NCBI GenBank assembly: GCA_020466095.1
Contig: CM035807.1
Coordinates: forward strand, 47,967,389-48,031,388
Reading direction: 5' to 3'
DNA from: Chlorops oryzae
Taxonomy: Eukaryota; Arthropoda; Insecta; Diptera; Chloropidae
DNA length: 64,000 nucleotides
The translations under genes were made by a program, and so were the position numbers. Below the pieces are notes generated by a model, which worked only from the letters and a program-made list of their open reading frames with translations, ran no database searches and had not been told where the DNA came from. This document shows, piece by piece, positions 1 to 10,547 of this stretch; position 1 is the stretch's first letter, and each line of letters begins with the position of its first letter.

Positions 1-2
1 GC

Positions 3-824
3 TCCAATGCACTAGTGGCCAGTTTAGCAAGCCTCCTAAACAATAGCAACTTCCATGTTGTTCCCTTAACTAAAAGAAACATTCACGAAACTAAAATCCA
101 AACTGATTCTGAGGCTAGCTATCGCAAAGTTGTTAATCAATTTGAGAAGGTAAAAAAGAATTTCTATACATACCAGCTTAAAAGTAGCAAAGGTATTTCA
201 GTCGTGATTAAAGGTATTGAAGGAGACGTTGATCCAAACGATATAAAAAATGCTCTCGGCGAACAGGGCTTTCATGCTAGAGCAGTAATAAATATAATAA
301 ACAAAGAAAAAATACCGCAGCCAATGTTTAGAGTTGACCTTCTTCCAAACAACTTAAAGCTTAAAAAAAATGAAAGCCATCCCATTTATAACTTGATGTA
401 CTTATTGCATCGTAAAATTACCGTGGAAGAGCATCACAAACGAAATGGGCCAGTACAATGCAATAATTGCCAAGAGTTTGGTCATACCAAAACTTACTGC
501 ACTCTGCGTTCAGTGTGTGTAATATGTGGTGAACTTCATCACAGTTCCGTGTGTAGTAAAAAATCGCAAAACGACCGCAAATTAGTAAAATGTAGCAACT
601 GCCAAGGTAATCATACTGCAAATTACCGAGGCTGTATAGTTTACAAAAATCTTAAGCAGCGTCTTTATATCCGAAAGCAAATGTCTCGAAATCCAGTTAA
701 AAATACATTTGTTCCTTTAACCGCGCCATCCTCGAACATAGCTAGTGTTGCTTTTACTCCAGGTGTTTCCTATGCAAATGCATTGAAGGCAGGGCTTCCA
801 AATCAAATAGCAATCTTGAATTAA
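3..824 (+). CDS. Jockey ORF1 gag-like nucleic-acid-binding protein (5' partial)
   Basis: ORF1 proteins of Jockey elements bind the element RNA and carry it to the integration site. The frame is open through the window start, so the N-terminus is missing. The C-terminal half has three Cys-rich knuckles: CNNCQEFGHTKTYC, then CVICGELHHSSVC, then CSNCQGNHTANYRGC. This triple-knuckle arrangement is the classic Jockey signature. Upstream is an RRM-like stretch (YTYQLKSSKGISVVIKGIEG) conserved in J2 and J3. The reading frame is intact to its TAA. ORF2 starts 113 bases later, unlike J2 and J3 where the two ORFs overlap. Confidence 0.9.
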   Translation, partial: SNALVASLASLLNNSNFHVVPLTKRNIHETKIQTDSEASYRKVVNQFEKVKKNFYTYQLKSSKGISVVIKGIEGDVDPNDIKNALGEQGFHARAVINIINKEKIPQPMFRVDLLPNNLKLKKNESHPIYNLMYLLHRKITVEEHHKRNGPVQCNNCQEFGHTKTYCTLRSVCVICGELHHSSVCSKKSQNDRKLVKCSNCQGNHTANYRGCIVYKNLKQRLYIRKQMSRNPVKNTFVPLTAPSSNIASVAFTPGVSYANALKAGLPNQIAILN

Positions 825-936
825 TGATATCAAGTCTTACTCAAAGTATTTCTCACTTTATGCAGGCGATGCAAAAATCAGTCGACACAATTGTGGAAAT
901 GCAGACTAAGTTAATGACAGCTCTTCTTTCGAAAAT

Positions 937-1597
937 ATGAGCAGTTTAAAAATGTATGCATGGAATTCAAACGGCTTAAGCCGGCATAAGCTAGAAATCA
1001 AAAAAATTTTAATTCGTGAATCCGTTGATGTATTGCTTCTCTCAGAAACTCACTTAACTAATAAATGCTTCTTCGCAATTCCTGGATATATATTTTACAA
1101 AACCAATCATCCAGATGGTAAAGCACACGGTGGTATAGGCATTCTTATCCGAAAGAGAATTAGGCACTTCCTAATGGAATCGTATGCAACTACTTTTATA
1201 CAAGCAACAACAATAAGTATTTGGGCTAATAGCAAAAGCATGTCAGTCTCGGCGGTATACTGCCCACCGCGTCACACTATTCCAGAAAAAATGTACATAG
1301 ATTTCTTCAAAACCCTCGGTGATAAATTCATCGCAGCTGGAGATTATAATGCAAAGCACACCCTCTGGGGTTCCCGTCTTTGTAATCCTAAAGGTGCTCA
1401 ACTATATAGGGCAATTATGAATAAAAATAACAGTCTCGACCTTGTTTCTCCTAGGAAACCAACTTATTGGCCAGCGGACCCAAATAAATTACCAGATCTT
1501 ATAGATTTTGGCATTATAAAAAGGAATTAAAAGAGAATCCATATCAACATATACAACGTTTGATCTGTCTTCAGATCATTCTCCAGTGTGATTCCTA
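937..1597 (+). pseudogene. Jockey ORF2, endonuclease domain (frameshifted)
   Basis: This is the N-terminal endonuclease of the LINE ORF2 polyprotein, which nicks the target DNA. It starts at ATG 937 and keeps endonuclease motifs: WNSNGL near the start, LLLSETHL, the AAGDYNAKHTLWGSR block with a catalytic Asp and Asn, and PDLIDF. A one-base slip near 1519, in an A-rich stretch, brings a stop at 1528-1530. The lost reading continues in another frame (the SSDHSPV block with catalytic Asp-His) and meets a TGA near 1588. Comparison with J3 makes the break clear. Confidence 0.9.
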
Positions 1598-3606
1598 TTG
1601 AACGAAAGACCAAAACAAGTTGATATTCCCCACAGATTAACAAATTTCAATACCAATTGGCTTAAATCCAAAAAGTATATAAGCTCACATATACACACCA
1701 ATTACAAAATCGAAAGTAAAGAGCATATTGATGACGCCGTGACAGTTCTTACATCTATGTTGACTTCAGCAGCAGAGAACTCTACGCCTAAGTACATTAA
1801 AACGGAAAAGGTGTCCTTTACAAATACTGAAATAGAAAATCTGGTGGCCTGTAAAAGAAGGTGCAGGAGGGAATGGCAACAAACCCGATCACCAGCAGCT
1901 AAATGTAGATTGAAAGAAGCGGAAAATAAGCTCAAAGCAGCTCTTTCGAGGGAGAAACGATTAGAACAACATAAATTTGTGCAAAACCTTACTCCAAAAG
2001 GCAAAAATCAAAAATGCTTATGGCAATCAATACGTGGGGTGAAGACTCCGGTCGAAAGTGAATTCCCTATTAGAGTTCCTAACGGTGGGTTGGCGCGTAA
2101 CGACGAAGAGAAGGCTAACGTGTTTGCTTTGCACCTTAGTAAGGTATTTCAACCAAATCCAGGTAGCTTTGGTCACCCTGTTACACAAAGTTCTGAAAAC
2201 ACTCAACATTTCCACTACGAAATAACTCCCAGTGAAATCATTGACGTCATCAAGAATAAATTAGTCTGCAAAAAAGCTCCAGGGTATGATTTGATTACTC
2301 CGAAAATGTTGAAAAATTTACCACTTATTGCAGTGGTGTTTAAAACAAACCTTTTTAATGCAATAATAAAGTATGGTCATTTTCCACATGACTGGAAGAG
2401 ATCGGTCATAATTATGGTACGGAAACCAGGTAAAGATCCTTCTCAAGCCTCATCCTACAGGCCGATTAGTCTTCTTCCTTGTCTCTCGAAACTATTTGAA
2501 AAACTACTTATTCCGAAATTGTCGTCATTCTTACTTGAACAAAACATTATTCCCTCTCACCAGTTTGGATTTAAGAAAAACCCGGTACAATCGAGCAAGT
2601 TAATCGAATTACAAACGAAATAAGAATCGCATACGAAAAAAAAGAATACTGCTCGGCGGTGTTTTTAGATATTCAACAAGCATTCGACAAAGTTTGGCAT
2701 GATGGGCTGATATTTAAAATCAGGCAATTACTCCCTAAAAATGTTCATGCAGTCTTAAATTCTTATCTGAGTAATAGAAAATTCCAAGTAAAACGAAATT
2801 CATTTATAACAAAAGACTTTGTAATTAATGCCGGAGTTCCGCAAGGGAGCGTTGCCGGTCCTTTTTTATACCTTTTATTTACAGCTGACATTCCTATTAG
2901 TGGTCAAATTTTCACATCGACGTTTGCTGATGATACAGCATTTCTAAGTAGACACAAAAACGTGGTGGTGGCAACCAACGAGCTTCAAGCGCATTTAAAT
3001 AATATCCAAAACTGGTTATCCCGTTGGCGTATTAAAGTTAACGAACAAAAATCTCGTCACATTATATTCACACTTAATAGAGGCGTCTCTCCTGACGCAT
3101 TCCTAAATAACATTCGAAAACCTCAAGTTAAAGAAATAACATACCTCGGAGTTCATTTAGATAGAAGGCTGACCTGGCGCAAACATATCGAAGCGAAGCG
3201 GACTCAGATGAAACTTAAAGCAATTAGCTTGCACTGGCTAATGAATAGTCGTTCCCCCCTAAAACTTGATTATAAAATCCTGTTATATAATCAAGTTATA
3301 AAACCGATATGGACGTACGGTTTACAACTCTACGGAAACGCAAGCGCTTCAAATATAGATATTCTGCAAAGAGCTCAGTCCAAAATCCTAAGATCAATTA
3401 CAGGAGCTCTATGGTTCATTAAAAATGAACACATCCATAGAGTTCTAAAGGTAGAGACGGTTAAATCAGAATTTATGAAGATCAAGCAAAAATATTGCCA
3501 AAAATTGCAATCTCATGTAAATCTCCTCGCCAGAGAACTCGCAACTACGTCCTCTCTTTCGCGATTAAAAAGAAAGGACCGACCGACTATCCAATTCGAT
3601 CCTTAG
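1598..3606 (+). pseudogene. Jockey ORF2, reverse transcriptase domain (frameshifted)
   Basis: This is the linker and reverse transcriptase of J1. The first part, to 2623, holds the RT entry block KKAPGYDLITPKML and the SSYRPISLLPCLSKLFEKL motif. A frame change near 2585 shifts the reading to a second open stretch ending at 3606. That stretch has the finger/palm motifs FLDIQQAFDKVWH and GVPQGSVAGP and the catalytic FADDTAF box, then LGVHLDRRLTWRKH and a C-terminal thumb region. All RT core motifs are present, but not in one frame. Confidence 0.92.
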
Positions 3607-3876
3607 AATTCCACTTACTTAAACATATTGCATTCCACTGCACGACCGCGGTTCCTGATTGCGCTTGTGCTTCCTTGCACCTCGGTAAAATAATACTCAA
3701 GCATTCCATTGCACGAACGCGATTCCTAATTACATTTATATGCATATTAATTATAATAATGCTACATATCATGTAATTAATTCCAAACTAGACTTAAGAT
3801 TTTCCTCCTTATTGATGGACTCATGTATAATGAGTGATACAATAAATAAATTAAAAGTTAACAAAAAAAAAAAAAG
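3607..3876 (+). other. J1 3' UTR and A-tail
   Basis: About 270 non-coding bases lie between the end of ORF2 and a run of 13 A. An AATAAA-like string (aataaataaatt) precedes the tail. This is the expected 3' end of a target-primed LINE insertion. Confidence 0.7.
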
Positions 3877-4189
3877 ACTAATATTCCTTGGTATTCAATA
3901 AAATTCTTCCGCAAGCCTTGCTCAGGCTCCGAAGGTATTGCTATATTTATAGAGCGCATGCTTTTCCATGTTTGGAGAGTAAAGAATCCTTGGTAAATTA
4001 ATCTTAGAATGGATTTTTGTTTTAATTGCAATATAAAGTAAAACGTCTTTTTTCTTCACAAAAAAAAAAATCCGCGAAAAATAATCCACGAAAAATAATC
4101 CGCAAAAATATATCCGCCAAATAACATTTTGATTAATCAAAGCCGCCGCATCGGATATATAATGTAACGATCACAAGCACGACGTAAAG
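3877..4189. other. Unassigned AT-rich gap
   Basis: No gene is visible. A degenerate short repeat built on ATCCRCRAAAAATA occurs at about 4070-4125. The stretch may be the 5' end or leader of the gag-like element that follows, but no LTR boundary was recognised. Confidence 0.4.
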
Positions 4190-4867
4190 TACATGAAAAA
4201 CCATCTTAATTTATTGAAATTCGAACGGAAGGAAATAGCACAATTATACAAAATTTAAAGCAAAGGCAGTGAAATAGAAGGTTAAACTCAAGAAGAGAAA
4301 TTCGACATAGTACTTGAATATATAGAGAAAACGCAAGTGATAAAAAGAGTAAAGGTTTTGAAAAAGAATTAAGAAATTACAACTTAGCAATAAATTGTTG
4401 AAATCGCAAAACAGGAAATTGAAGGACGAATTAGCGTGTTAAGATACGTCCGTGGAAGAACAAAAATTAGAAAACGACAGACTAAGAGAACTTTTATTAA
4501 GAGAAAATTTTAGCGCAGGACAGTTAAACTTATTTGAAAATAAATAGACAAACGATCTCTGGACAAAACGCAGAAATAGAACAGTTGAAGGAGAGATTAT
4601 GTCGTGCCAATCACGAAAAAAGTAACATTGGTCGTCCTCAAATGTCTAACAATAACGAATTAACAGTAAATAACGAATCGAACGGTAACACAACACCATT
4701 ATCAAAAGAACTTTCAGAAGCTGGTATCGAAAGCTCAAAACTTACCCCAAAACTTCAAATAGAATACTCACAGGAAAATTTATTAAGTCCTTCGTTGACA
4801 CCACAGCCAACCCCCACACTAATACCGCCACCCCCGCCTCCACCCACAGCAGGTCAATCACGTAAGC
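4190..4867 (+). pseudogene. Gag-like ORF of an LTR element, 5' part (interrupted)
   Basis: Reading from about 4192 in several frames gives a short helical N-terminus (LNLLKFERKEIAQLY) that resembles the SAP-like start of some Gypsy gag proteins. It is followed by a frame from 4534 with a coiled-coil-like stretch (QNAEIEQLKERLCRANHEK) and a proline run (eight prolines near 4830-4850). The frame is cut at 4867-4870 by Harbinger-1 and resumes at 8710 in the same frame. The family assignment is an inference, since no zinc knuckle or protease is present. Confidence 0.45.
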
Positions 4868-5171
4868 TAATAGCCTTTTTACACATACGGGGTTACCTCG
4901 TTTATCTAGGTTTGCTGCCAAACCCAGTATCAAACCGCTCGGTTTCCCATACAAAAGCAAACCCAGTCAAGTGGTGGGTTTGGCGCTAACCCAGTCCCAA
5001 ACCTCGATAAGGCACAGGGTTGCATTCAATAAACTGACATATATTGTGAGAAATTCCCTGTGAAATGGCAATTTTCGTTGAATGGGGAATGAATTAAAGA
5101 AGAAGAATGAGAAAAAGAATAAGAAGTTGAAGTTGAAGTCAAATCGAAGTTTTTGAAAAGGAAATGAATAA

Positions 5172-5414
5172 GGAATTAAAAGAAAAGGTTTTCGGGGAAA
5201 AAGGAAAAAGAAGGTGTGGAGCGAAGATGCGGAATGTGCCCTAATCGAATTGTGGGCTGAAAATATAGATGGACTACGTGGGAACAGAAAAAACGGCCAT
5301 GTGTATGCCGAGATTTGTGATGAAATGGCGAAAAGAAATTTTTTCAGAGCTCCTGTGAAAGTTCGTGATAAAATTCACAATCTCACAAACAAGTATAAGT
5401 ATGTATTTATTTAA
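5172..5414 (+). pseudogene. Myb/SANT-like DNA-binding exon in an extra insert
   Basis: The translated stretch has the trihelical Myb/SANT pattern: WSEDAECALIELWAEN, then GHVYAEICDEMAKR, then VKVRDKIHNLTNKYK. Trp residues sit where the family expects them. It ends at a good splice donor (AA|GTATGT) at about 5402, so it is probably a first exon whose partners are missing. It lies in the 4885-5512 segment that separates the terminal repeat of Harbinger-1 from its subterminal repeat. That segment is therefore probably a fragment of another Harbinger-type element. No start codon could be chosen with confidence. Confidence 0.5.
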
Positions 5415-5799
5415 AAAAAGAAAAATGAACTGTCAAACGTAACCTCGATAAGTGCAGTGTAAAGGCGCTAGGTTTGCATTTAGGTTACGAACGCAAACCT
5501 AGGTTTCCTATGTTAAAGCCTATACTGAGATATGCAGTAATTACTTGCACATTAGGAGCCTTTACGCTCCAGCCATGTAAAGTGCGAGAGAGATGGCTGC
5601 TCTATCCTTTTCGCACAAATAATGGCTATCAGCTGTTCTCTCAAACTGTCAACAAAACCAGAAAACTGAATACCGCCTTTTGCTTGTTTGAATCTTGTTT
5701 GAAATCACTCAAACGCGCGAAAAGTACATTTAGAGAATCTCGCCCTTTTTCGAATTAAAAACAAATATTTTTAAACAAATACTGCAATAAATAAGCAAT

Positions 5800-7288
5800 A
5801 TGGAGAATGCGTTAATGTAAGTAACAAATCAATTTTAAATGTGCAAATCACTTTTAATCTTTTTTTGTAGACCACAACTTATGTTCTTCAATACTGCTAT
5901 TATAGCATACATATTGTCCAAAGGAACAACATATCAAGGGAGGTCGTACCATGTGAACCCATATCTCCGGGAAAGAAAATCAAAAGGGCGTTTTGAAACT
6001 GATGTAAGGGTTGAAAATTTTAAATTCATTGAAACATATAGAAAGACTAAACATTTATGTTTGCAGTTCTTGAACATGGTCCAAAATCCCCAAATTTTTC
6101 AGGAGAATTTCCACATGAACGCGGCAACTTTCGAGCGGATATTAGAAATGGTCGAATCTCATCTTTTGCCAAAGAGAATTACCAGAAAAGACCTTATATC
6201 TCCGAAGCAAAAATTAGCCATTGTGCTGGAGTAAGTATATAATATAATACATACATATATGTATATGATTTTGAATTCCATCCGAACGTTTTCATTTACT
6301 TTCAGATTCTTGGCTTCAGGCGATTTGCAGAGACATTTGACGTCATGCTACCGAATTTCGAAGCAGCATTTTGGAATTATTTTGGACGAAGTCTGCAATG
6401 CCATTATAGAGGAACTCAGTTTCGTTATACCAAGGTGGAATGAGGAAAATGTTAAAGAAATGGCAGAAAATTTTGAAAATTTTTGGAACTTTCCAAATTG
6501 TGTTGGGGCCATTGACGGAAAGCACGTTCGAATAAGATGTCCTGCAAATAGTGGCAGCCTCTTTTACAATTACAAGGTACTTAAAAATCCTATTCCTATA
6601 GGCTCGTATTAATTTATTTTTTTTTTTTATCTAGGGTTTTTTTTCAATAGTTATTATGGCGGTTTCCGATGCTAAGTACCGCTTTACCTATTTAGATGTC
6701 GGTGCTTACGGAAGCGAGGGAGACGCGAACATCTTTAGAAATTCTTCCTTAGGCAGCCGTGTATTACAGGATAACCTTTATTTTCCAGAAGATAGAGACT
6801 TCTTTGGGACAAAGCTTCCTTACTTTTTTGTCGCAGATGATGCCTTTCCGTTATCCAAACGAATAATGAAACCCTACGGCGGCAGAAATTTGAAAAACGG
6901 AGACAGAATTTTCAATTATCGCCTGAGTCGGGCAAGAAGATGTGTTGAAAATGCTTTCGGAATCCTGTCGTGGAAGTGGCTTTGTCTACAAAAGGGGTTG
7001 TATTGTAAGCCAGATCGTGCACAAACAATTGTTACGGCTTGCTGCTTGCTCCACAACTTTTTAATTTCAAGAAACGAAAGTGGATATTCCTTGCCAAGTG
7101 AAGGGCTAAACTGTCACAACGAAATCGGCATTCCGGAGAACGTTTCGCTTAATAACATTGCGCATTGTGCTGCTGGCAGAAGCAGTGTGATTGGGAAGAA
7201 TTTACGAGATTTTTTAAGAGATTTTTTTAATAGCGATGTGGGATCACTACCCTGGCAGAATAGAACTGCACACATTACAAAACTTTAA
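5800..7288 (+). CDS. Harbinger (HARBI1-like) DDE transposase, four exons
   Basis: Proposed exons are 5800-5816, 5871-6230, 6306-6576 and 6635-7288. All introns are short (54-75 bases) with GT...AG ends. The joined coding length is 1302 bases, giving 433 residues with no internal stop, close to the usual size of HARBI1-like proteins. The acidic triad is visible: Asp in GAIDGKHV, Asp in FVADDAFPL, and Glu in RRCVENAFGIL. The following LLHNFLI block is typical of DDE_Tnp_4. The enzyme should cut and paste Harbinger-1 and related MITEs at TWA sites, together with the accessory protein encoded downstream on the other strand. Confidence 0.9.
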
Positions 7289-7503
7289 AGTTAATTGTAT
7301 TCCTTCCTACAATAAAAAAGTCAGAACTTATATGACTTATAAGTAAATTTAATAAAAAGAATTCATTCATTGACTAGTGCATGTTAACACATTTTGAACA
7401 CAAGAGGTTTTTTTTTTATTAGCACTAAAAACAAAAAATAAAAAAAATAAAAATCAGCATATTCAGCTCAAAAGTTCGGTGGATGCCCGTATTAAAATTA
7501 AAA

Positions 7504-8459
7504 TTAGTTTTGCGAAATTTGTTCGAAAACCTGCGCAATCATTGATTGTTGCAAATTTAAAACAGTTTGATGGGGCAAACCTTTCATTAAAACGTCCATG
7601 TAACTCCAAAATTCCAAATATTTTAGAGGAGGCTTTTTTGAATCTTCTTCGTGTTTCTCAAAAAGTTTTTTTTGCATTTCGAAGCACTCATTTAGAATGT
7701 TTTGGTTTTTGGTTGGCTTAGAACTTCCACGCTGGTCCTGTTAAAAAACAATGTCCCATTAATACAGTATTTCTTGATATAACAATCGTCTATTGGTTAT
7801 AGACAAGATATTGCTTACATAAAAGTATTTCCTTGTACATGGTGTGCTGGAATCATTTGATAAATTTTCCAATGATTCGAATGTTCTAAAATGAATTTAT
7901 TTTTACAATCGGAAACTACACACCCCTATAATATAACTTACTGTCTTTTTTGCGAGGTGCCGCCAAGGAAACTCAAATCATATTCGAAGTGCGGGGAGAA
8001 TGAGTCGTCGAGCTTTGGTGGGCTCAAATATTCTCCACCTGCACTTCCACTTTTTTGAATTTTTGAGGTTCTCGCGTAATACCTGTGACTCTCTCTAATG
8101 GACACCCAAGCTCGTTTACATTCCGACGCTAGAAATTAAATATGACTTTTAACAAAACAATTTACATGAACATAAATTCATTACTCTTACCCGACTTCTC
8201 CAACAAATTTCCAATTTCGGTCCAGTGCTTTTCTATGGCCGTGGTGTTGCTGTGCTCTTTCAATGCCAAATTCCAGATTGCTGGCCTTTGCTTGACCAAG
8301 TCCACCAGCTTTTGCTTTTCAATGCCAGAAAAATTTTCTGTACGGCTTCTGCGTTTTTTTTTTTTTGTTGGGTGGCTCCAAAGAGTTTTCAAATTCTTGA
8401 AATTCTTCTAAGAAATCAACACTTTCGAAGTCGGCGTCCATGTTCGTTTTCATAAACAT
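7504..8459 (-). pseudogene. Harbinger accessory Myb/MADF-like protein, four exons, one frameshift
   Basis: Minus-strand exons are 8459-8191, 8128-7942, 7885-7819 and 7737-7504, each with GT...AG borders and matching phases. The product would be about 251 residues. An acidic N-terminus is followed by a Lys/Arg patch and a Myb/SANT-like domain (FSGIEKQKLVDLVKQRPAIW, then EKHWTEIGNLLEKS). A MADF-like continuation (ECKRAWVSIRESHRYYAR) and a helical C-terminus ending SQN follow. The only defect is a 13-A homopolymer at about 8353-8365, where 12 A would keep the frame; it could be a real mutation or a sequencing error. In this superfamily such proteins bind the transposon ends and carry the transposase to the nucleus. 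Confidence 0.75.
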
Positions 8460-8709
8460 GCCGCAATCAGCTGTTCTGTCATTTACTTTGCGTAAAAAAT
8501 AGACATGTTCATTTCTTTGGCGAAGTAAAGCCGGAAATTCGTATGCAACCCTGCGCCCTCAATACTTCTAGATTACTTGACATCTCAGTATAAGCAAAAG
8601 TAATGTAATTACTTCGAAGTACTTTTCGGTTTTTTTTTGCACGTGTTTCTTATGGGCGCTTTACTTACTGCATATCTCAGTATAGGCTTTAAGTGTAAAA
8701 AGGCTATAA

Positions 8710-9055
8710 GACCAAAAACTGGTATGATGCAGAATAAACATACCAACTCAGATTAAAATTTTTCATCCGCGAGAGCTAATTTAGAGCATGTCTTTCAATT
8801 TGGAGCTAACCAAAGAAATGACAATAGTTTAAGAGATAACAGTCCACAAGAGAGAATTCCACACTTCAGTAATATTCCAAAAGTAATTGAGTCCATCGCA
8901 GTCAGAGAATACAGTTGTCCGAGCCACATACAAGTGTCTTTAATGAGAACATTAGTCAGTGAAATGAAAAAGGTAGTAAACATGCTAGTGCCAATCTTTT
9001 TAGGAACATTGTGTCCAGAGCTTAAAATAGAAGTGGATAAATTTATACAAGGGTG
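8710..9055 (+). pseudogene. Gag-like ORF, 3' part (after Harbinger-1)
   Basis: This continues the frame broken at 4867, with one in-frame TAA near 8753. It then stays open through 9055, with coding-like segments such as EYSCPSHIQVSLMRTLVSEM and FLGTLCPELKIEVDKFIQ. The sequence meets the oppositely oriented PTP fragment with no LTR between them, so a rearrangement or truncation lies at about 9055. I do not recognise the family. Confidence 0.4.
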
Positions 9056-9830
9056 TCAATTGTCGGTTGTTATGTGTTGGTGATATTGATTCGCTATTTG
9101 AATTAATTCATTCAAAAATGGGTATAGTCTGGGTTCCTTTAAGGCCAGTGCTCTACACTTCCGAATATTATTCACTATGTCCGAAATACTGAAGCTGTTG
9201 CGTTTTGTCATTTTCTGTAGAGCTATGTCTATTGCGATAACTGTGCCTGTTCGATTTATGCCTGCGCTGCAGTGTACAATTATTTTTGATTGTTCTATTA
9301 ACGAGAGTCGCCACTGTTTCCCAAATTGAAGCAAGAGTGAGATTTCTGGGTTTTTATTGTCAACCCACTCTAAAAATTGCCAATGTGAAATTATACGCAC
9401 TTGGTTAAGCTTCCTTTGTCTGATTTCTAACCTGCTCTCAATCGATTCATTTTTCTGATTCAATTCTAAAGTCCTTATCTCAAAATCATTGCAATTGATA
9501 GAATCATATTGATTTTTTCCCCAGTATTGTTATTTTTTCTAAATTGCTTTCCTTTATTTTCGTAAGCATAACTATATTGCGACAGTTCTGTCCCCATACC
9601 ATGCGCCAGAACTCGTTCGTTGTATATTTCATTGGCCCTTGTGTTGCAATATATTCATTTTTTGCATTATGCCCGTCTATGAAGTTGGCGTGTATGTAAT
9701 CTGATCCCCCCTTTTCATTTGTTTTCAGCTTGGCTCGTGTGTGATCGAAACAAGGTACATCTGCATATCTCTTCTTTAATCTATCGTTTTGATATATTAC
9801 TTCACTGTCTGTAAGTGCATGAACTTTACT
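9056..9830 (-). pseudogene. Protein tyrosine phosphatase domain, single exon, frameshifted
   Basis: The minus-strand reading begins with KKRYADVPCFDH, then GSDYIHANFIDGHN, YIATQGP and EFWRMVWGQNCRNIVMLTK, all hallmark blocks of classical tyrosine phosphatases. After a one-base slip in an A-run at about 9530-9545 it continues with SHWQFLEWVD, the P-loop IIVHCSAGINRTG (catalytic Cys and Arg kept) and a last helix. The WPD loop reads WVD, the P-loop has Asn where Gly is usual, and the Q-loop glutamine is missing (KEPRLYPF). There are no introns and no obvious ATG; the frame is open upstream to about 9892, overlapping the Gypsy-1 integrase end. The compact, intronless, altered domain resembles retrocopied or polydnavirus-type PTPs. 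Origin is uncertain. Confidence 0.8.
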
Positions 9831-9879
9831 TTGTTTATGTTTTTTTCTAATTCTTTTTATGGAATAGTTCCTGAGTTTC

Positions 9880-10517
9880 TTCGATTTTTATAAAATTTAT
9901 TTTGTGATTTAATTTGATCAAATTTTTATGAAACGTTCTGTCTTTTCTCTTTATTTTTCATTTTAAATTTGCTGCAGATGGAATGGAAACTATATCAAAC
10001 GGTTCTTCCCATATGGGTGAAAAATAATTTTTTCTATTTTGGCTCTTAAGCCATGCCTTGTCTCCTACTTCAAAGTTTTTTTCATTTATATTTTTGACGT
10101 AATATGCTTTTGCCTGAAGTTTTGCTGATTTTTGGTTATTTCTTTTTATTTCGTGGCTACGTTGAGTTTGATATTTTAAAATTTTACTGTAATCATCCGT
10201 ATAAATAGGAGCATGGAGTTTGTTTAGTGGATGAATAAACTATATTGTTATGCACATGCATAGCGTGATACAGCCATTCATCCCAATTGGTACCGTCCTC
10301 GTTGACAAAGTTTCTGAGAAATTCTGCAAGAGGTCGGTGACTTTGTTCGAGAGCTCCGTTGGCTGTAGGGTGGTATGGCGATGTTTGTGATTTTTTGATG
10401 CCAAGAATTTTGGATACGTCTTTAAATAACCTCGAAGTGAAGTTTGTGCCTAACGGTGACTAGCGCTTTTGGTATATTGAAATTTGCGATTATTTCGTTA
10501 AAAAAGGCTCTTGCGAC
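9880..10517 (-). pseudogene. Gypsy-1 integrase, C-terminal part
   Basis: This continues the integrase reading across the Transib insertion. It matches Gypsy-2 in the segment around the catalytic Glu (the LEQSHRPLAEFLRNFVNED-like block at about 10360-10290). It then runs to a tail with VGDKAWLKSQNRKNYFSP, the SH3-like DNA-binding end of Gypsy integrases. Several frame changes and stops are present. The tail ends with HKNLIKLNH, after which the PTP sequence begins in the same orientation. Confidence 0.75.
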
Positions 10518-10522
10518 CGTTG

Positions 10523-10547
10523 CAACGGACCAAATGCTGAATCTGGC
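10523..10547 (+). repeat. Transib left terminal repeat, heptamer damaged
   Basis: This end reads CAACGGACCAAATGCTGAAT and matches the right end from GGACC on, but the CACAGTG heptamer has decayed to CAACG. That change should block transposase recognition, so the copy looks immobile even if transposase were supplied. Confidence 0.8.

Larger units (their letters stand above)
1..3876 (+). mobile_element. Jockey-clade non-LTR retrotransposon J1
   Basis: The two-ORF layout is that of a Jockey-type LINE: a gag-like zinc-knuckle ORF1, then ORF2 with an apurinic-type endonuclease and a reverse transcriptase, then a 3' UTR ending in an A-run at about 3864-3876. ORF1 is already open at base 1, so the 5' end lies outside the window. 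ORF2 is broken by frameshifts and a stop, so the copy is dead. It is clearly related to J2 and J3 at 56.9-63.2 kb but diverged from them. Confidence 0.93.
4871..8706 (+). mobile_element. PIF/Harbinger DNA transposon, nearly intact (Harbinger-1)
   Basis: The ends are the inverted repeat TAGCCTTTTTACAC at 4871-4884 and its exact complement at 8693-8706. Each is flanked by TAA (4868-4870 and 8707-8709), the 3-bp target duplication usual for this superfamily. Just inside the right end is the string AAGCCTATACTGAGATATGC. The matching left copy lies at about 5516-5535, displaced by some 630 bases of inserted sequence. The element carries a four-exon transposase on + and a Myb/MADF-like accessory gene on -, the standard two-gene Harbinger plan. 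It interrupts the gag-like ORF. Confidence 0.9.

Noticed and set aside
5011..8557. Inverted pair around CAGGGTTGCAT as the ends of Harbinger-1
   Set aside because: Matches 14 of 15 bases but the flanks (TAA and CTC) do not agree; the outer pair 4871/8706 has perfect termini and a TAA duplication.
5513..8692. TTAA flanks suggesting a piggyBac element
   Set aside because: The encoded transposase is clearly HARBI1-like DDE, and a better outer TAA duplication exists.
9056..9830. Firm call of a bracovirus integration
   Set aside because: Only a PTP domain resembles bracovirus genes; no other viral gene, circle junction or excision motif was seen.
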